DNA of 64,000 bases, from positions 372,001-436,000 of the forward strand of contig NZ_CP034660.1 of the NCBI RefSeq assembly GCF_003971255.1, read 5' to 3'. This document shows positions 37,393-46,548 of the stretch, piece by piece. The stretch's first letter is position 1, and the number at the start of each line of letters is the position of its first letter. The stretch is from Colwellia sp. Arc7-635. Lineage in GTDB: Bacteria; Pseudomonadota; Gammaproteobacteria; Enterobacterales; Alteromonadaceae. Under the pieces are notes generated by a model. The model did no database searches. It saw only the letters and a list, made by a program, of their open reading frames with translations, and had not been told where the DNA came from. The position numbers and the translations under genes were made by a program.

Positions 37393-37779
37393 TTAAGACT
37401 GTTGTTCTAGCTCATTGAGTAGCTGTCTTATATCTTCAATTTCTTCTTTGCTTGTAGAGTCATCTAGTGCACGCATAACCAATTTTGATGTTGAACCACC
37501 AAAAGCTTTTAGTACTAAATCCTTCAATAAAGAAGACTGAGTAACCATTTCGCTATTGGCTGGAGCATAAACGTGCGCACGGTTGCTTTCATCACGAATA
37601 ACTAAAGACTTTTCATGCATTATTTGTAGTATTTTTAACACGGTAGTATAGCCAGTCTTTTGAGTTTGGCTAACTGTTTCATGAATCTGTCGGACCGTAG
37701 CAGGTCCCATTTTCCATAAAATATTAAGCAACGAAAGTTCGGCCTCAGTTGGCTTAATATTTGACTTATCTCGTGACAT
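37393..37779 (-). CDS. BlaI/MecI/CopY-family transcriptional repressor
   Basis: 128 residues. The winged-helix domain (about 9-80) reads PTEAELSLLNILWKMGPATVRQIHETVSQTQKTGYTTVLKILQIMHEKSLV, the family signature. A C-terminal helical dimerisation part follows, with the region where the partner M56 protease would cut. It represses its own operon until the membrane protease cleaves it. A 20-bp dyad 34 nt upstream of the start codon is the likely operator. The inducing signal is not known; no beta-lactamase gene is nearby. Confidence 0.9.
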   Translation of the reverse strand: MSRDKSNIKPTEAELSLLNILWKMGPATVRQIHETVSQTQKTGYTTVLKILQIMHEKSLVIRDESNRAHVYAPANSEMVTQSSLLKDLVLKAFGGSTSKLVMRALDDSTSKEEIEDIRQLLNELEQQS

Positions 37780-37813
37780 TGAGATTCCTTAAGGCAAATT
37801 TATTTAGAATTAC

Positions 37814-37833
37814 TATACGAACATGCTCGTATA
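37814..37833 (-). promoter_or_regulatory. Probable operator of the BlaI-type repressor
   Basis: TATACGA-N6-TCGTATA is a perfect 7-bp inverted repeat 34 nt before the blaI-like start codon. A TATAGT -10-like hexamer overlaps its inner edge on the minus strand. Position and symmetry fit autoregulation by the dimeric repressor. Confidence 0.6.
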
Positions 37834-37934
37834 TCATTACACCTATCCTATCTTGCGACGAATAAATGAGCAACAGTAATCCTCTAATTGTTTTAATTTA
37901 TCGTTAATAAAAAATAAAAGCTAACGGTACCGTG

Positions 37935-38687
37935 TCATTTAAGTGATGAAACTATCTGGCGTGATCGTGCGGGGAAATTGGTAAATATACCATCAACTTG
38001 ATACTGTAGACACTGTTGGATTTGTTTAGGATTATCAACAGTATAAACCCATACTTGCAAACCTTTACTGTGGGCGTCATTAATAATTTCAGGGTTAATA
38101 AAGTCGATAGCTAAGTTCAACATTTTAACGTCTAATTTTTTACAAAACTCCGCGTAATCAACAGGGCAACAAACAATCAATGCTGCTGTGGCTAACGCCG
38201 GTAAGTATTTTTTTGTATAGATAAGGGCATGATGATTAAAGGATGAAATTATCAGTTGCTGATAGGTGATTACTTTATTTAACTGTAATTGATTAAGTAA
38301 TGTTTCAAGTTTTTGCATTTCACTAGCAAGCTGAACACCTTGCGTCGCAGATTTTAATTCAATGTTGATCGGGCATTGCTGACTGATACAGTGTAAGGCA
38401 TCAGCTAATTTGCAAAGGCGGTACTTGCCTTTTGTTGATATATCAGTAAGTTCAGCGAGTGACAGTTGATTGAAGTGGACTTTTTCTTTATTACAGTCTT
38501 TTTCATCACCACTTTCTGTAACACGGTCAAGATAGCTATCATGTAAAAGAATAAACTCGCCACTAGGTTGATGGTACTGAATATCAAACTCAATACCATC
38601 GCAGCCTTGTAAGATAGCTTGCTCAAATGCCTGCAGTGAGTTTTCTGGAAACTCACCACTAGCACCTCTATGAGCAATTATTTTCAT
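37935..38687 (-). CDS. Glycerophosphodiester phosphodiesterase
   Basis: 250 residues. GDPD-family motifs are complete: IIAHRGASGEFPENSLQAF (catalytic His and Glu/Asn), GIEFDIQ (metal ligands) with LLHDSYLDR (second His), and NIELK, then late WVYTVD and VDGIFTNFP. It has no signal peptide, so it should act in the cytoplasm like UgpQ, cleaving glycerophosphodiesters to glycerol 3-phosphate and an alcohol. It lies 60 nt after psd in the same direction, which links it to phospholipid turnover. Confidence 0.9.
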   Translation of the reverse strand: MKIIAHRGASGEFPENSLQAFEQAILQGCDGIEFDIQYHQPSGEFILLHDSYLDRVTESGDEKDCNKEKVHFNQLSLAELTDISTKGKYRLCKLADALHCISQQCPINIELKSATQGVQLASEMQKLETLLNQLQLNKVITYQQLIISSFNHHALIYTKKYLPALATAALIVCCPVDYAEFCKKLDVKMLNLAIDFINPEIINDAHSKGLQVWVYTVDNPKQIQQCLQYQVDGIFTNFPARSRQIVSSLK

Positions 38688-38747
38688 TTTTTAGCATGAC
38701 CGATGTTGAGTTTTAATTTGGGATTATACAAACTGGTCATCGCGATT

Positions 38748-39614
38748 TTACTGTAATAGATCTGCATAATGTTCACCAAGGCGAGTGACCGTTTCTGGAC
38801 CTGCTTGTTGGTTAAACTTCACCATATTAGGTGCGAAGGTGGTAACAACAGTAGATCCGAGTTTAAAGCGGCCCATTTCGGCGCCTTTTTCTAATGTTAT
38901 CGCACCAGCACCTTGTGCAGGATACTGCCAACGAAAGACGTCTTTACCAGCAGGAGGCGTTACCGTGCCTGCCCAAATAGTTTCAATACTAGCGACTATT
39001 GTAGCGCCAACAAGCACCATTGCCATTGCGCCATGATCGGTATCAAAAATCGCAACCACACGCTCGTTACGAGCAAATAGGTTAGGAACATTATTGGCAG
39101 TTAAAGGGTTAACTGAAAATAAATCGCCAGGGACATAAATCATTTCACGTAAAGTTCCGGTGACTGGCATATGAATACGGTGATAATCTTTTGGTGCTAA
39201 ATAAATACATGAAAACTCACCGTCTTGAAAAGGATCCGCGGTTGCTTTATCGCCCCCAAGCAAGGTTTCTAAACTGTAATTAAAGCCTTTTGCTTGAATA
39301 AGTTGTCCTTGTTCAATAGGCCCTTGCTGACTAATGGCACCATCGACAGGGTAACAAACAGTATTTGGTGCATCGATAATGGTACGCGCACCTTCTTCAA
39401 GCTCACGAGTAAAAAAATCATTGAAGGTTTTAAAGTCGCTAGCGTTTTTTAATTTAGCTTCAGCCATATTAATATCATAAGCTTTAATAAAAGCGCTGAT
39501 GGCCTTAGTGGTTAGCCATCCGGCTTCTGCCGCTGCAAATTTACCGACAAGTCGAGAAATTCCATGTTTTGGCATCAGATATTGCAAAGCAATTTTTATT
39601 TTATTCACTAACAC
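38748..39614 (-). CDS. psd: Phosphatidylserine decarboxylase proenzyme
   Basis: 288 residues. Ser254 in the LGST motif is the site of self-cleavage and pyruvoyl formation; it falls at the same number as in E. coli Psd. The upstream His motif [12 protein letters not shown] and [14 protein letters not shown] are conserved. The enzyme makes phosphatidylethanolamine at the inner membrane. It starts 22 nt after the rsgA stop, the common rsgA-psd order. Confidence 0.95.
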   Translation of the reverse strand: MLVNKIKIALQYLMPKHGISRLVGKFAAAEAGWLTTKAISAFIKAYDINMAEAKLKNASDFKTFNDFFTRELEEGARTIIDAPNTVCYPVDGAISQQGPIEQGQLIQAKGFNYSLETLLGGDKATADPFQDGEFSCIYLAPKDYHRIHMPVTGTLREMIYVPGDLFSVNPLTANNVPNLFARNERVVAIFDTDHGAMAMVLVGATIVASIETIWAGTVTPPAGKDVFRWQYPAQGAGAITLEKGAEMGRFKLGSTVVTTFAPNMVKFNQQAGPETVTRLGEHYADLLQ

Positions 39615-39636
39615 TGTTATTCCTTAATTTTCAATT

Positions 39637-40674
39637 TTAATCGTTAAAGCGCGAGGTCAGGGTATTGTCACCTAAACTGGCTAATATTTTTTGGAAACTG
39701 GCAAGTCGCTCTGGATAAATTTTACCATCTTCTTTTGCCGCAATGAGTGCACAACCCGGATCGTTTTGATGTTTACAGTCGCGAAATTTACAAGCGCCCA
39801 AATATTCGTCAAATTCGATAAAGCCATTGCTCACTTGTGCTGGCGATAAATGCCATAAGCCAAATTCACGTATACCTGGAGAGTCAATTAAATCACCGCC
39901 TTGCTCAAAGTGATATAACCGGGCAACTGTTGTTGTGTGCTGACCAAGCCCTGAATTTTCAGAAACTATTTTAGTAACCACACCTAGTTCAGGCATCAAG
40001 GTGTTAGTAAGTGTTGACTTACCTACGCCAGATTGCCCGACGAATATGCTGGTATGCTGGCTTAACTGTAGTTTTAATTCAGGAATACCTTCGCCAGTTT
40101 CGTTACTAACATAAGTGACTTGGTAGCCAATGTTACGATAAATGTTAAGCTGATTTTCAATTTCATCACGATTGCTGTCATCGAGTAAATCAACTTTATT
40201 TAAAAGAATAACCGGCGTAATACCTGTTTGTTCAGCCGCGACTAAGTAACGGTCGATAATATCGGCATTAAAAGCCGGCAACACTGATGAAACAATGAGT
40301 ATTTGGCTAATATTAGCGGCAATGGGTTTAACACCGTCATAGACATCAGGTCGACTCAGTACAGTATTTCGTTCATGTACCGCTTCTATTACGCCAGAAA
40401 TACTATGTTGCGTTTCTTTGCCTTTGCGCCAAAGTACTTTGTCGCCACACACCAAAGAGGAAATGCTACGACGCAAGTTACAACGAAATATTTCACCGTC
40501 ACTGCCTTCTACATCGGCATGTTGACCAAAGCGACTGATAACTGTACCGTTTTCAGCTGCAGCTAGCTCATCATCTTGCCACTGCACTTTCTCAGTAGAC
40601 TTACGTAACTTCTTGCTTTGGTTAGCTTTGATCTGTCGCGCTTGACCTTTAGTTATTTTTTTGGCTTTAGCCAC
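39637..40674 (-). CDS. rsgA: Ribosome small-subunit biogenesis GTPase RsgA
   Basis: 345 residues. A basic N-terminus (KKITKGQARQIKANQSKK) is followed by an OB fold. The circularly permuted GTPase has NKVDLL (G4) before GQSGVGKSTL (G1, P-loop) and DSPGIREFGL (G3). The zinc finger has CKFRDCKHQNDPGC near residue 300. RsgA checks the decoding centre of the maturing 30S subunit. The gene is first of the rsgA-psd-GDPD minus-strand series and divergent from orn, as in many gammaproteobacteria. Confidence 0.95.
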   Translation of the reverse strand: MAKAKKITKGQARQIKANQSKKLRKSTEKVQWQDDELAAAENGTVISRFGQHADVEGSDGEIFRCNLRRSISSLVCGDKVLWRKGKETQHSISGVIEAVHERNTVLSRPDVYDGVKPIAANISQILIVSSVLPAFNADIIDRYLVAAEQTGITPVILLNKVDLLDDSNRDEIENQLNIYRNIGYQVTYVSNETGEGIPELKLQLSQHTSIFVGQSGVGKSTLTNTLMPELGVVTKIVSENSGLGQHTTTVARLYHFEQGGDLIDSPGIREFGLWHLSPAQVSNGFIEFDEYLGACKFRDCKHQNDPGCALIAAKEDGKIYPERLASFQKILASLGDNTLTSRFND

Positions 40675-40886
40675 AAATTACTCTCATTTTATTTCAACTC
40701 TACATTGCGGTGTTAACTTGCCTGAGCAAACTACAAATAAATTTAATCATGCTACATTCTGACGTATTATATACTCAAGCAACGCATAAATGCATGCGTA
40801 ATCGCGCCTTTTACCGACACTAGGCTACATGGCCAGTGTGTTGAAAGCGCCTAATTTGATGAAAAGTAATAAACGTAGGAATGACA

Positions 40887-41432
40887 ATGAACGCTAACGA
40901 TAGCAATTTAATTTGGTTAGATTTAGAAATGACCGGCCTTGAACCGAGTACAGATGTGATCTTAGAAATTGCGACGATAATTACTGATAGTCAATTGAAT
41001 ATTTTAGCTGAAGGGCCTGTTTTTGCTATTCATCAAAGCGATGAAGTATTAAATACCATGAATCCATGGTGTATCGATCATCATGGCAAGTCAGGCTTAA
41101 CGCAAAGATGTCGCCAAAGCAGTACGACTTTAGAGCAAGCTAGCGCAGAAACACTAGCGTTTTTTCAGCAGCATGTTACTAAAGGTAAATCACCAATGTG
41201 TGGCAATAGCATTGGCCAAGACCGACGTTTTATTAATAAATATATGCCGACATTTGAAGATTACTTTCATTATCGCAATGTTGATGTCAGTACGATAAAA
41301 GAACTAGCACGTCGTTGGAAACCAGAAGTATTGAAAAAAGTCGTGAAAACGGGAGCACATTTAGCCATGGATGATATTCGTGAATCAATTGCAGAATTAA
41401 AAATTTATCAGGAACACTTTTTTAAGCTTTAG
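40887..41432 (+). CDS. orn: Oligoribonuclease
   Basis: 181 residues from the second of two nearby ATGs. AGGA directly abuts the first ATG (40881) but sits 6 nt from this one, and the length and N-terminus ([17 protein letters not shown]) then match E. coli Orn exactly in size. DEDDh exonuclease residues are visible in [19 protein letters not shown], and [10 protein letters not shown]. It degrades 2-5 nt RNAs, including pGpG, in the cytoplasm. A terminator follows. Confidence 0.95.
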   Translation: MNANDSNLIWLDLEMTGLEPSTDVILEIATIITDSQLNILAEGPVFAIHQSDEVLNTMNPWCIDHHGKSGLTQRCRQSSTTLEQASAETLAFFQQHVTKGKSPMCGNSIGQDRRFINKYMPTFEDYFHYRNVDVSTIKELARRWKPEVLKKVVKTGAHLAMDDIRESIAELKIYQEHFFKL

Positions 41433-41460
41433 TATCTACACTGAATATACCGATAAATTA

Positions 41461-41485
41461 AAAGACGCATTAGCGTCTTTTTTTA
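41461..41485 (+). terminator. Terminator of orn
   Basis: AAAGACGC / GCGTCTTT stem (8 bp) with ATTA loop followed by a run of Ts, 28 nt after the stop. Confidence 0.9.
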
Positions 41486-41570
41486 TAAAAAACTTGCAGG
41501 TCAGACCAGTTTGTTTGACAATAAATTAGTTCGATAAAATTTATATACAAAACCGCCATCAAGGATATTT

Positions 41571-42059
41571 ATGACCAATCGCTTTAGTAGAATCATTAAA
41601 AAAATAAAAATGTTACCAAAAGCAACGCATTCGTTTTTACTGACGAAATTGTTCTGCTCGCAAGTAAAATATGCGCGTACCTCTAGAATTATCCTTCTTG
41701 AGGTTGAACAAAATAAAGTTAAATTACTGATAAAGAATAAAAAAAGAGTTCAGAATCATATCGGGGGCGTGCATGCAATTGCGGTGGCATTGTTGGCAGA
41801 ATCAGCAACAGGTATCGTTTTTGGCATGAATTTACCCGATAGCTGCCTGCCTTTATTAAAATCGATGACCATGAATTTCCAACGCAGAATGCAAGGTGAC
41901 TTAACCGCTATTGCTACCATTAGTGATGAACAAATATCATTATTGAACCAAGAGAAAGGTAATATGGAAATTGCTGTTAGTATTACTGATGAATCAGGTG
42001 AGCAACCGATCGAGTGCTTTATGACATGGGCGTGGGTAACAAAAAAAGCAAAGAAATAA
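41571..42059 (+). CDS. DUF4442 hotdog-fold protein, possible thioesterase
   Basis: 162 residues, no signal peptide. KKRVQNHIGGVHAIAVALLAESATGIVFGM (about 57-86) is the hotdog-fold helix motif with NHIGGVHA, resembling the active-site region of PaaI-like thioesterases. KSMTMNFQRRMQGDLTAIATI follows as the next strand pair. The architecture matches DUF4442. It probably hydrolyses or binds acyl-CoA, but the substrate is unknown. AAGGATATTT gives a good ribosome site. It is monocistronic between orn and the large membrane protein. Confidence 0.7.
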   Translation: MTNRFSRIIKKIKMLPKATHSFLLTKLFCSQVKYARTSRIILLEVEQNKVKLLIKNKKRVQNHIGGVHAIAVALLAESATGIVFGMNLPDSCLPLLKSMTMNFQRRMQGDLTAIATISDEQISLLNQEKGNMEIAVSITDESGEQPIECFMTWAWVTKKAKK

Positions 42060-42389
42060 GCTCCACAAGCAATAAAGCAATGGCAGTTAAATGAGCACTG
42101 AAATGATTAAGGCTGACTTATCTTACCGATGATTCATTTTAGTTCAAAGTGGTTGATATGTTGAGCTTACTTGTCATAAGTCACATCGTTAGCGTTAACT
42201 AGGGATGTTTATCAGGCTTGAGGTAAATTGATTTTCGTTGGGATTAATCGTTGCTAATTGAGGTTAAATCCATACACTGTGCATTGTATAGCTATACCTT
42301 CAGAAGGTGCACTAACGATGCACTATTTTGTAGTTTAACTATATAATCAACATATTATGTATTTGACTTCTTAGGATAAGACCTCGTTC
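42060..42389. other. 330-bp intergenic region
   Basis: No gene, terminator or clear promoter was seen. A GTGCATTGTAT...GGTGCACTAACGATGCAC stretch (about 42277-42322) holds short GTGCA/TGCAC inverted pieces but no convincing hairpin. Confidence 0.5.
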
Positions 42390-45300
42390 ATGGATTCAAC
42401 ACTGCCGCTACATCGTCAACTCTCAAGCCGTTTTTTACTCTTGGCTTTGAGCTTTATCTCGCTCTGTTTTTTGGCCTCAGTGCTGTACTTTCAGCATGAA
42501 CAAGATTTAGCCGTACTGAAATATCAGCAGTTACCCAGCATTGAAAAATATAATCAGCGACAATTATTATTGATCAAAAATGATCGTTTGATTAATGAAG
42601 TTCTAAACAGCAAATATGCAGCAAAATTTGGCGATTATTATCACACCATAAATGAAGATTTAACCAAGATATCAGCCTTAAGTCGTAATAACAGACAAGT
42701 GCTAAAACAGTTAACGCTGCAATGGCAGCAACAAGCTGATAATGCAAAGCGCTTAAGTGAAAGTTACCGCCGAAATATTCAACTTAAAGATAATGTCATC
42801 ATACAGCTGACCTTAGTGGCAGATAGCTTATCAAGTTTGATTGCGGCACAAGCTCTGCAACAGAACGACTTGTATCGACAGATCACTAAAGACAAGTTAA
42901 GCGCCCGCATTACCGCCACCAAAGCAAAAGTACTCAGTCATCTGGTTAATGACCTCAATATTAATCGTGAATTTCATCGTGCTTTAATTGATAGTTTAGT
43001 TATGTTCAGTCAACTGGACTTACACTATGACTTAATCAATTTTGATTATATTCAACAAAAAACACATCACGAGATCACGCATTGGCTGGCGAGTGCGACA
43101 AATATAGTGACTGAGGATAGCAATGAAAATGTGTTATTTGAACAAATTACGGTGCTTAATGATTTACTCTTTAGTGAACAAAATACTTTCGAAAAATGGC
43201 GAGAGCAACTACGCAGAGCAAACGCGTTCCAAGCACAGTTAGCCAAACAAAAAAACGAGCTCATGCCACTACTTGATAAAGCGCTTGTGGTTCAGCCGAT
43301 TAAATCTTCAATGCTGGAACAGCAGCTTATTAACTTGATGGAGAAGGCTAATGTTGGCTTGCAAGCTAAGCACTATATTTGGCTAGTTGCCGCAATTTTT
43401 TCTTTGCTGACTATTATCTTTATCAGTGCGCTATTTAGCTTACAGAGAAAAATAAAAAATTTTGGAGCACAAAGTACCGCAGTGGTCGAAGAGTGGGTTG
43501 CTAATGGCGAGGTGACAGGACTAGTTCCAGGACTTGAGATAGCTACCATCATTAATAGCGTTGAGCAGCTATCTCGCCCTGAACATAGTGAAGCCGACTT
43601 CAGAAAACAACAGCAACGCCATCAAACACAAATTGCTGCTATGTCTCGTCATAGTGGTCATGTCTTTTGGCAGTTTCCTGCGCTATCCAAACAAAAACAG
43701 CAGCAGTTACGTGCTTTATTGGGCAGCAAGCTGACTTATCAACATTGGCGTCAGTACTTTAGCCGCATAGATGTGCGCGCTATTTTATCTATAGCTAAGC
43801 AAGCAAAAAATAATAATAGCGTTGAAAAAATTGCTTTAGTAAGCCTTCAGGGAAAAGCTATTGTGCTGACCATTGAACACCTTGATGGTTTATGGTGTGG
43901 TAGTTTATGTAATGCAGAAGAATACCGTCGATTAGAAGATAGTAATACACAATTAAAGCAAGAGCTTAAACAGCAAAGTCAGACCGATAAAGTTGCCACT
44001 ATTGCTAGCAGTGATGACCTTGCTTTGTTGATAAGCAGCACAATGCAGCAAAGGCAAATGCTTTCGTTAGCACAAGGTAATGAACAAATTGCTTATCAGC
44101 AATTAAGCGCTTTAATGTCTTGGAGCGAGCAACAAAAAACCAGCGCTCAGCTACGTTGTGATGATTTCGTTTTGAGCTTATCGACAGTCAATATAGCTAA
44201 TGAAATAGATACAGCATTAGCTAATGTTGGCTTATATCAAGCGTCAAATAACAACGCTATTTACTTAAATATGGCAGGTGAATTAAATTCGCCTGTCGCG
44301 CTTGAAAGTGAGTTGTTTCAAGCAATGATAAATGTTATTTGTCAGAGAATGCTCAGTGACCAACAAGGGGTGGTGCTTGATGTTAATGTGCAGGCGCTTG
44401 AACCAAGTGTGACTCAGCAGATATTAAGAATGAGCTTTCAAGTTAATCAGCCAATAAATACAGATAAACTATCTCAGGTGATTAATGAATTGGTTACGGA
44501 TGATGAAATAGGTACGCATGCTAGCCAACATTACTTGAGAGATTTACAGCTGATATTTAATGTTAGCAATAAAACCGCTCAGCAATTAGAAGCAGTAGAA
44601 GAGTTTTCTTTCGAATTACCCTTAGTGCTTGCGGAAAGTGCGACGAGCTCAAGCCAGCTAAAAGCAATAAATCAAGCCCAAACAGCCAAATTAGCTAAAT
44701 CTACATTATTAGTGATTGCTACGGATAAAAGCAGCCGTGAAAGAATTTGTCAGCAATTTACCGATAGTAAAGCTGTGGTTGAAACCATGCAGGATTTATT
44801 GTTATTTACACGACAGTACAGTGTTAAGCGCTTAACTAAAAATCGTTTAGATGTTGTTATTTTATCGCCTGAAGTTTATCTCTCAGACTATGATTTAATT
44901 ACGCAGCACTTAGCAAGTTTACCAACTAAGATTCAGCCAAAAATAATGGTAATTCAGCCATTTAATTGTACAACATTGCAACGAACAGGACTATTCTCTG
45001 TTAGCAACCTTCCCTGGTTCGCTGGTGAGTTAGCCGCAAATGTTGCACAGCTTATAAGTGGCAGTGACAATACAAATTTATTAGCTGCGAAAGAGATTTT
45101 TACGCCTTATCGCTTTATGCCAACACAAGTGGAAGTACTTTTGGCGGTAGCTGAGTCGCGAGCACATCAAGACTTACTGCGAGTATTGTCTTGGTTTGGC
45201 CTACAAGTTACGGTTGTCTCTCAACAAGAATCGCTTGAACGACTATGGTACTCAGGACGTTATTTGATTGTAATTACTGAGTTTTTACCGTTTGAAATTG

Positions 45301-46067
45301 ATGTAGCCGTACCTTCAACGCTGGTTCGTGGTGTTTTTGCCCTAACAAGCGAAGAAAATAGCACCATCGATTCTTTCTGTAAGCTAAACCTCGATGCGTC
45401 TTGGCAGGGAGAGAATTTAGCGCCAACGTTGGACATAGAACAATTATCGCACCAACTTGCGCCTTGGTTAATGCCTGAAACCGATAACAATATGAGTGAT
45501 ACCGTAGCCATACCATTAGTTGATAAAAGTGAAGTGAGTGAAGATAAGACTATTATTAGCACACTTGAAGTTGATCAAACCGATATTGCGCTTGAACCAG
45601 AAATAAGTATGGCAGATCTCGAGCAGTCACTGGATTTTAGTCTAATGCTCGAACATTATGGTGATAAACAAACTGAGTATGAGCATGTAGGTAAAGCGCA
45701 AGATGAGGTTTTTGACTTAGCCGCTTTTGCTGAAAATCAAGGAGCAGCCGATTTAGCTGCGTTTATGTTGGATGATTATATCGCTGACATTGCTATTAAC
45801 ATTTCAGGTTTAGATGCGGCATTGCAACAACATGATGCTAATTTGGCTTTATCGCACTTAAAGCTTTTGATTAGATTAGCAAAAATTATTGCAGCACAGC
45901 CTTTGTTGAAGGAATGTTTAGCGCTGAATGACTTTCTTAATCAGAACATTAATGAGCAACATGCTGACAGCGAGTTTTCGTTACAGCAAAAAGAACAATT
46001 GCAACAACAGTTAAATCATCTCAAACTATGTCTAGAACAATTAACTGAGTTTGCAGAATCGCTATGA
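42390..46067 (+). CDS. Membrane protein with degenerate hybrid sensor-kinase layout
   Basis: 1225 residues. It has membrane segments at about 15-34 and 330-352 flanking a helical periplasmic sensor region, then a cytoplasmic part. Region about 540-760 follows the order of a histidine-kinase core (helical pair, then LESELFQAMINVICQRMLSDQQGVVLDVNV, like the N-box helix), but the H-box, N-box Asn and G-boxes are absent. Two receiver-like units follow (about 770-860 and 905-985), and both lack an acidic phospho site in the expected place. The last 110 residues resemble an Hpt helix bundle, with LSHLKLL where HxLKG would be. I therefore read it as a catalytically dead hybrid-kinase relative, possibly a scaffold. 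Domain calls are inferences from pattern, not search results. Confidence 0.6.
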   Translation: MDSTLPLHRQLSSRFLLLALSFISLCFLASVLYFQHEQDLAVLKYQQLPSIEKYNQRQLLLIKNDRLINEVLNSKYAAKFGDYYHTINEDLTKISALSRNNRQVLKQLTLQWQQQADNAKRLSESYRRNIQLKDNVIIQLTLVADSLSSLIAAQALQQNDLYRQITKDKLSARITATKAKVLSHLVNDLNINREFHRALIDSLVMFSQLDLHYDLINFDYIQQKTHHEITHWLASATNIVTEDSNENVLFEQITVLNDLLFSEQNTFEKWREQLRRANAFQAQLAKQKNELMPLLDKALVVQPIKSSMLEQQLINLMEKANVGLQAKHYIWLVAAIFSLLTIIFISALFSLQRKIKNFGAQSTAVVEEWVANGEVTGLVPGLEIATIINSVEQLSRPEHSEADFRKQQQRHQTQIAAMSRHSGHVFWQFPALSKQKQQQLRALLGSKLTYQHWRQYFSRIDVRAILSIAKQAKNNNSVEKIALVSLQGKAIVLTIEHLDGLWCGSLCNAEEYRRLEDSNTQLKQELKQQSQTDKVATIASSDDLALLISSTMQQRQMLSLAQGNEQIAYQQLSALMSWSEQQKTSAQLRCDDFVLSLSTVNIANEIDTALANVGLYQASNNNAIYLNMAGELNSPVALESELFQAMINVICQRMLSDQQGVVLDVNVQALEPSVTQQILRMSFQVNQPINTDKLSQVINELVTDDEIGTHASQHYLRDLQLIFNVSNKTAQQLEAVEEFSFELPLVLAESATSSSQLKAINQAQTAKLAKSTLLVIATDKSSRERICQQFTDSKAVVETMQDLLLFTRQYSVKRLTKNRLDVVILSPEVYLSDYDLITQHLASLPTKIQPKIMVIQPFNCTTLQRTGLFSVSNLPWFAGELAANVAQLISGSDNTNLLAAKEIFTPYRFMPTQVEVLLAVAESRAHQDLLRVLSWFGLQVTVVSQQESLERLWYSGRYLIVITEFLPFEIDVAVPSTLVRGVFALTSEENSTIDSFCKLNLDASWQGENLAPTLDIEQLSHQLAPWLMPETDNNMSDTVAIPLVDKSEVSEDKTIISTLEVDQTDIALEPEISMADLEQSLDFSLMLEHYGDKQTEYEHVGKAQDEVFDLAAFAENQGAADLAAFMLDDYIADIAINISGLDAALQQHDANLALSHLKLLIRLAKIIAAQPLLKECLALNDFLNQNINEQHADSEFSLQQKEQLQQQLNHLKLCLEQLTEFAESL

Positions 46068-46267
46068 GTGTTGAATACCACGAACCAAAAGGCAGTGCTG
46101 AAGATGTCGCTAGTCCTTGCGTCCGTAATTGTTGTTTAAATGAGCAGGATATTTGCTTAGGCTGTTTCCGTCATATTGATGAAATTATGGCATGGCGCAA
46201 GCTTGATACTTCGGCGAAAAATGCAGTGCTTAGTCAATGTCTGCAACGTCAAAAACAGCTTAAATAA
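46064..46267 (+). CDS. DUF1289 small Cys-rich protein
   Basis: 67 residues. SPCVRNCCLNEQDICLGCFRHIDEIMAWRKL has the CxxxC...CxxC spacing and the trailing MAWRKL of DUF1289 proteins, which probably bind zinc or an iron-sulfur cluster. Its ATG overlaps the stop of the large membrane protein (ATGA), so the two are translated together. The biochemical role is not known. Confidence 0.85.
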   Translation: MSVEYHEPKGSAEDVASPCVRNCCLNEQDICLGCFRHIDEIMAWRKLDTSAKNAVLSQCLQRQKQLK

Positions 46268-46548
46268 TAAATATCAATAGTAATCAAGCCAGAGTAAAGT
46301 TATTAGCACCGCTACGTGCGCTGACACTTGCTATAGTAACTCCCGTTAAAAACAATGGCTAAGCCACTTTAAGTTAAATAAAGCAGCTTGAATTTGGAAT
46401 TATTATTGAGTAATAGTATAGGCTGATAAGCATTAACGTGTGCTTTATATCCGTCATTTTCGACGTTTTCATTAATCTGTTTGATATCACTGCATGGAAT
46501 TAGCCCGAATGATCAAAACACTTAATATTATCGACATTATCAAGGTAG

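Noticed and set aside
38405-38677. 90-aa minus-strand frame
   Set aside because: It is an out-of-frame shadow inside the GDPD gene.
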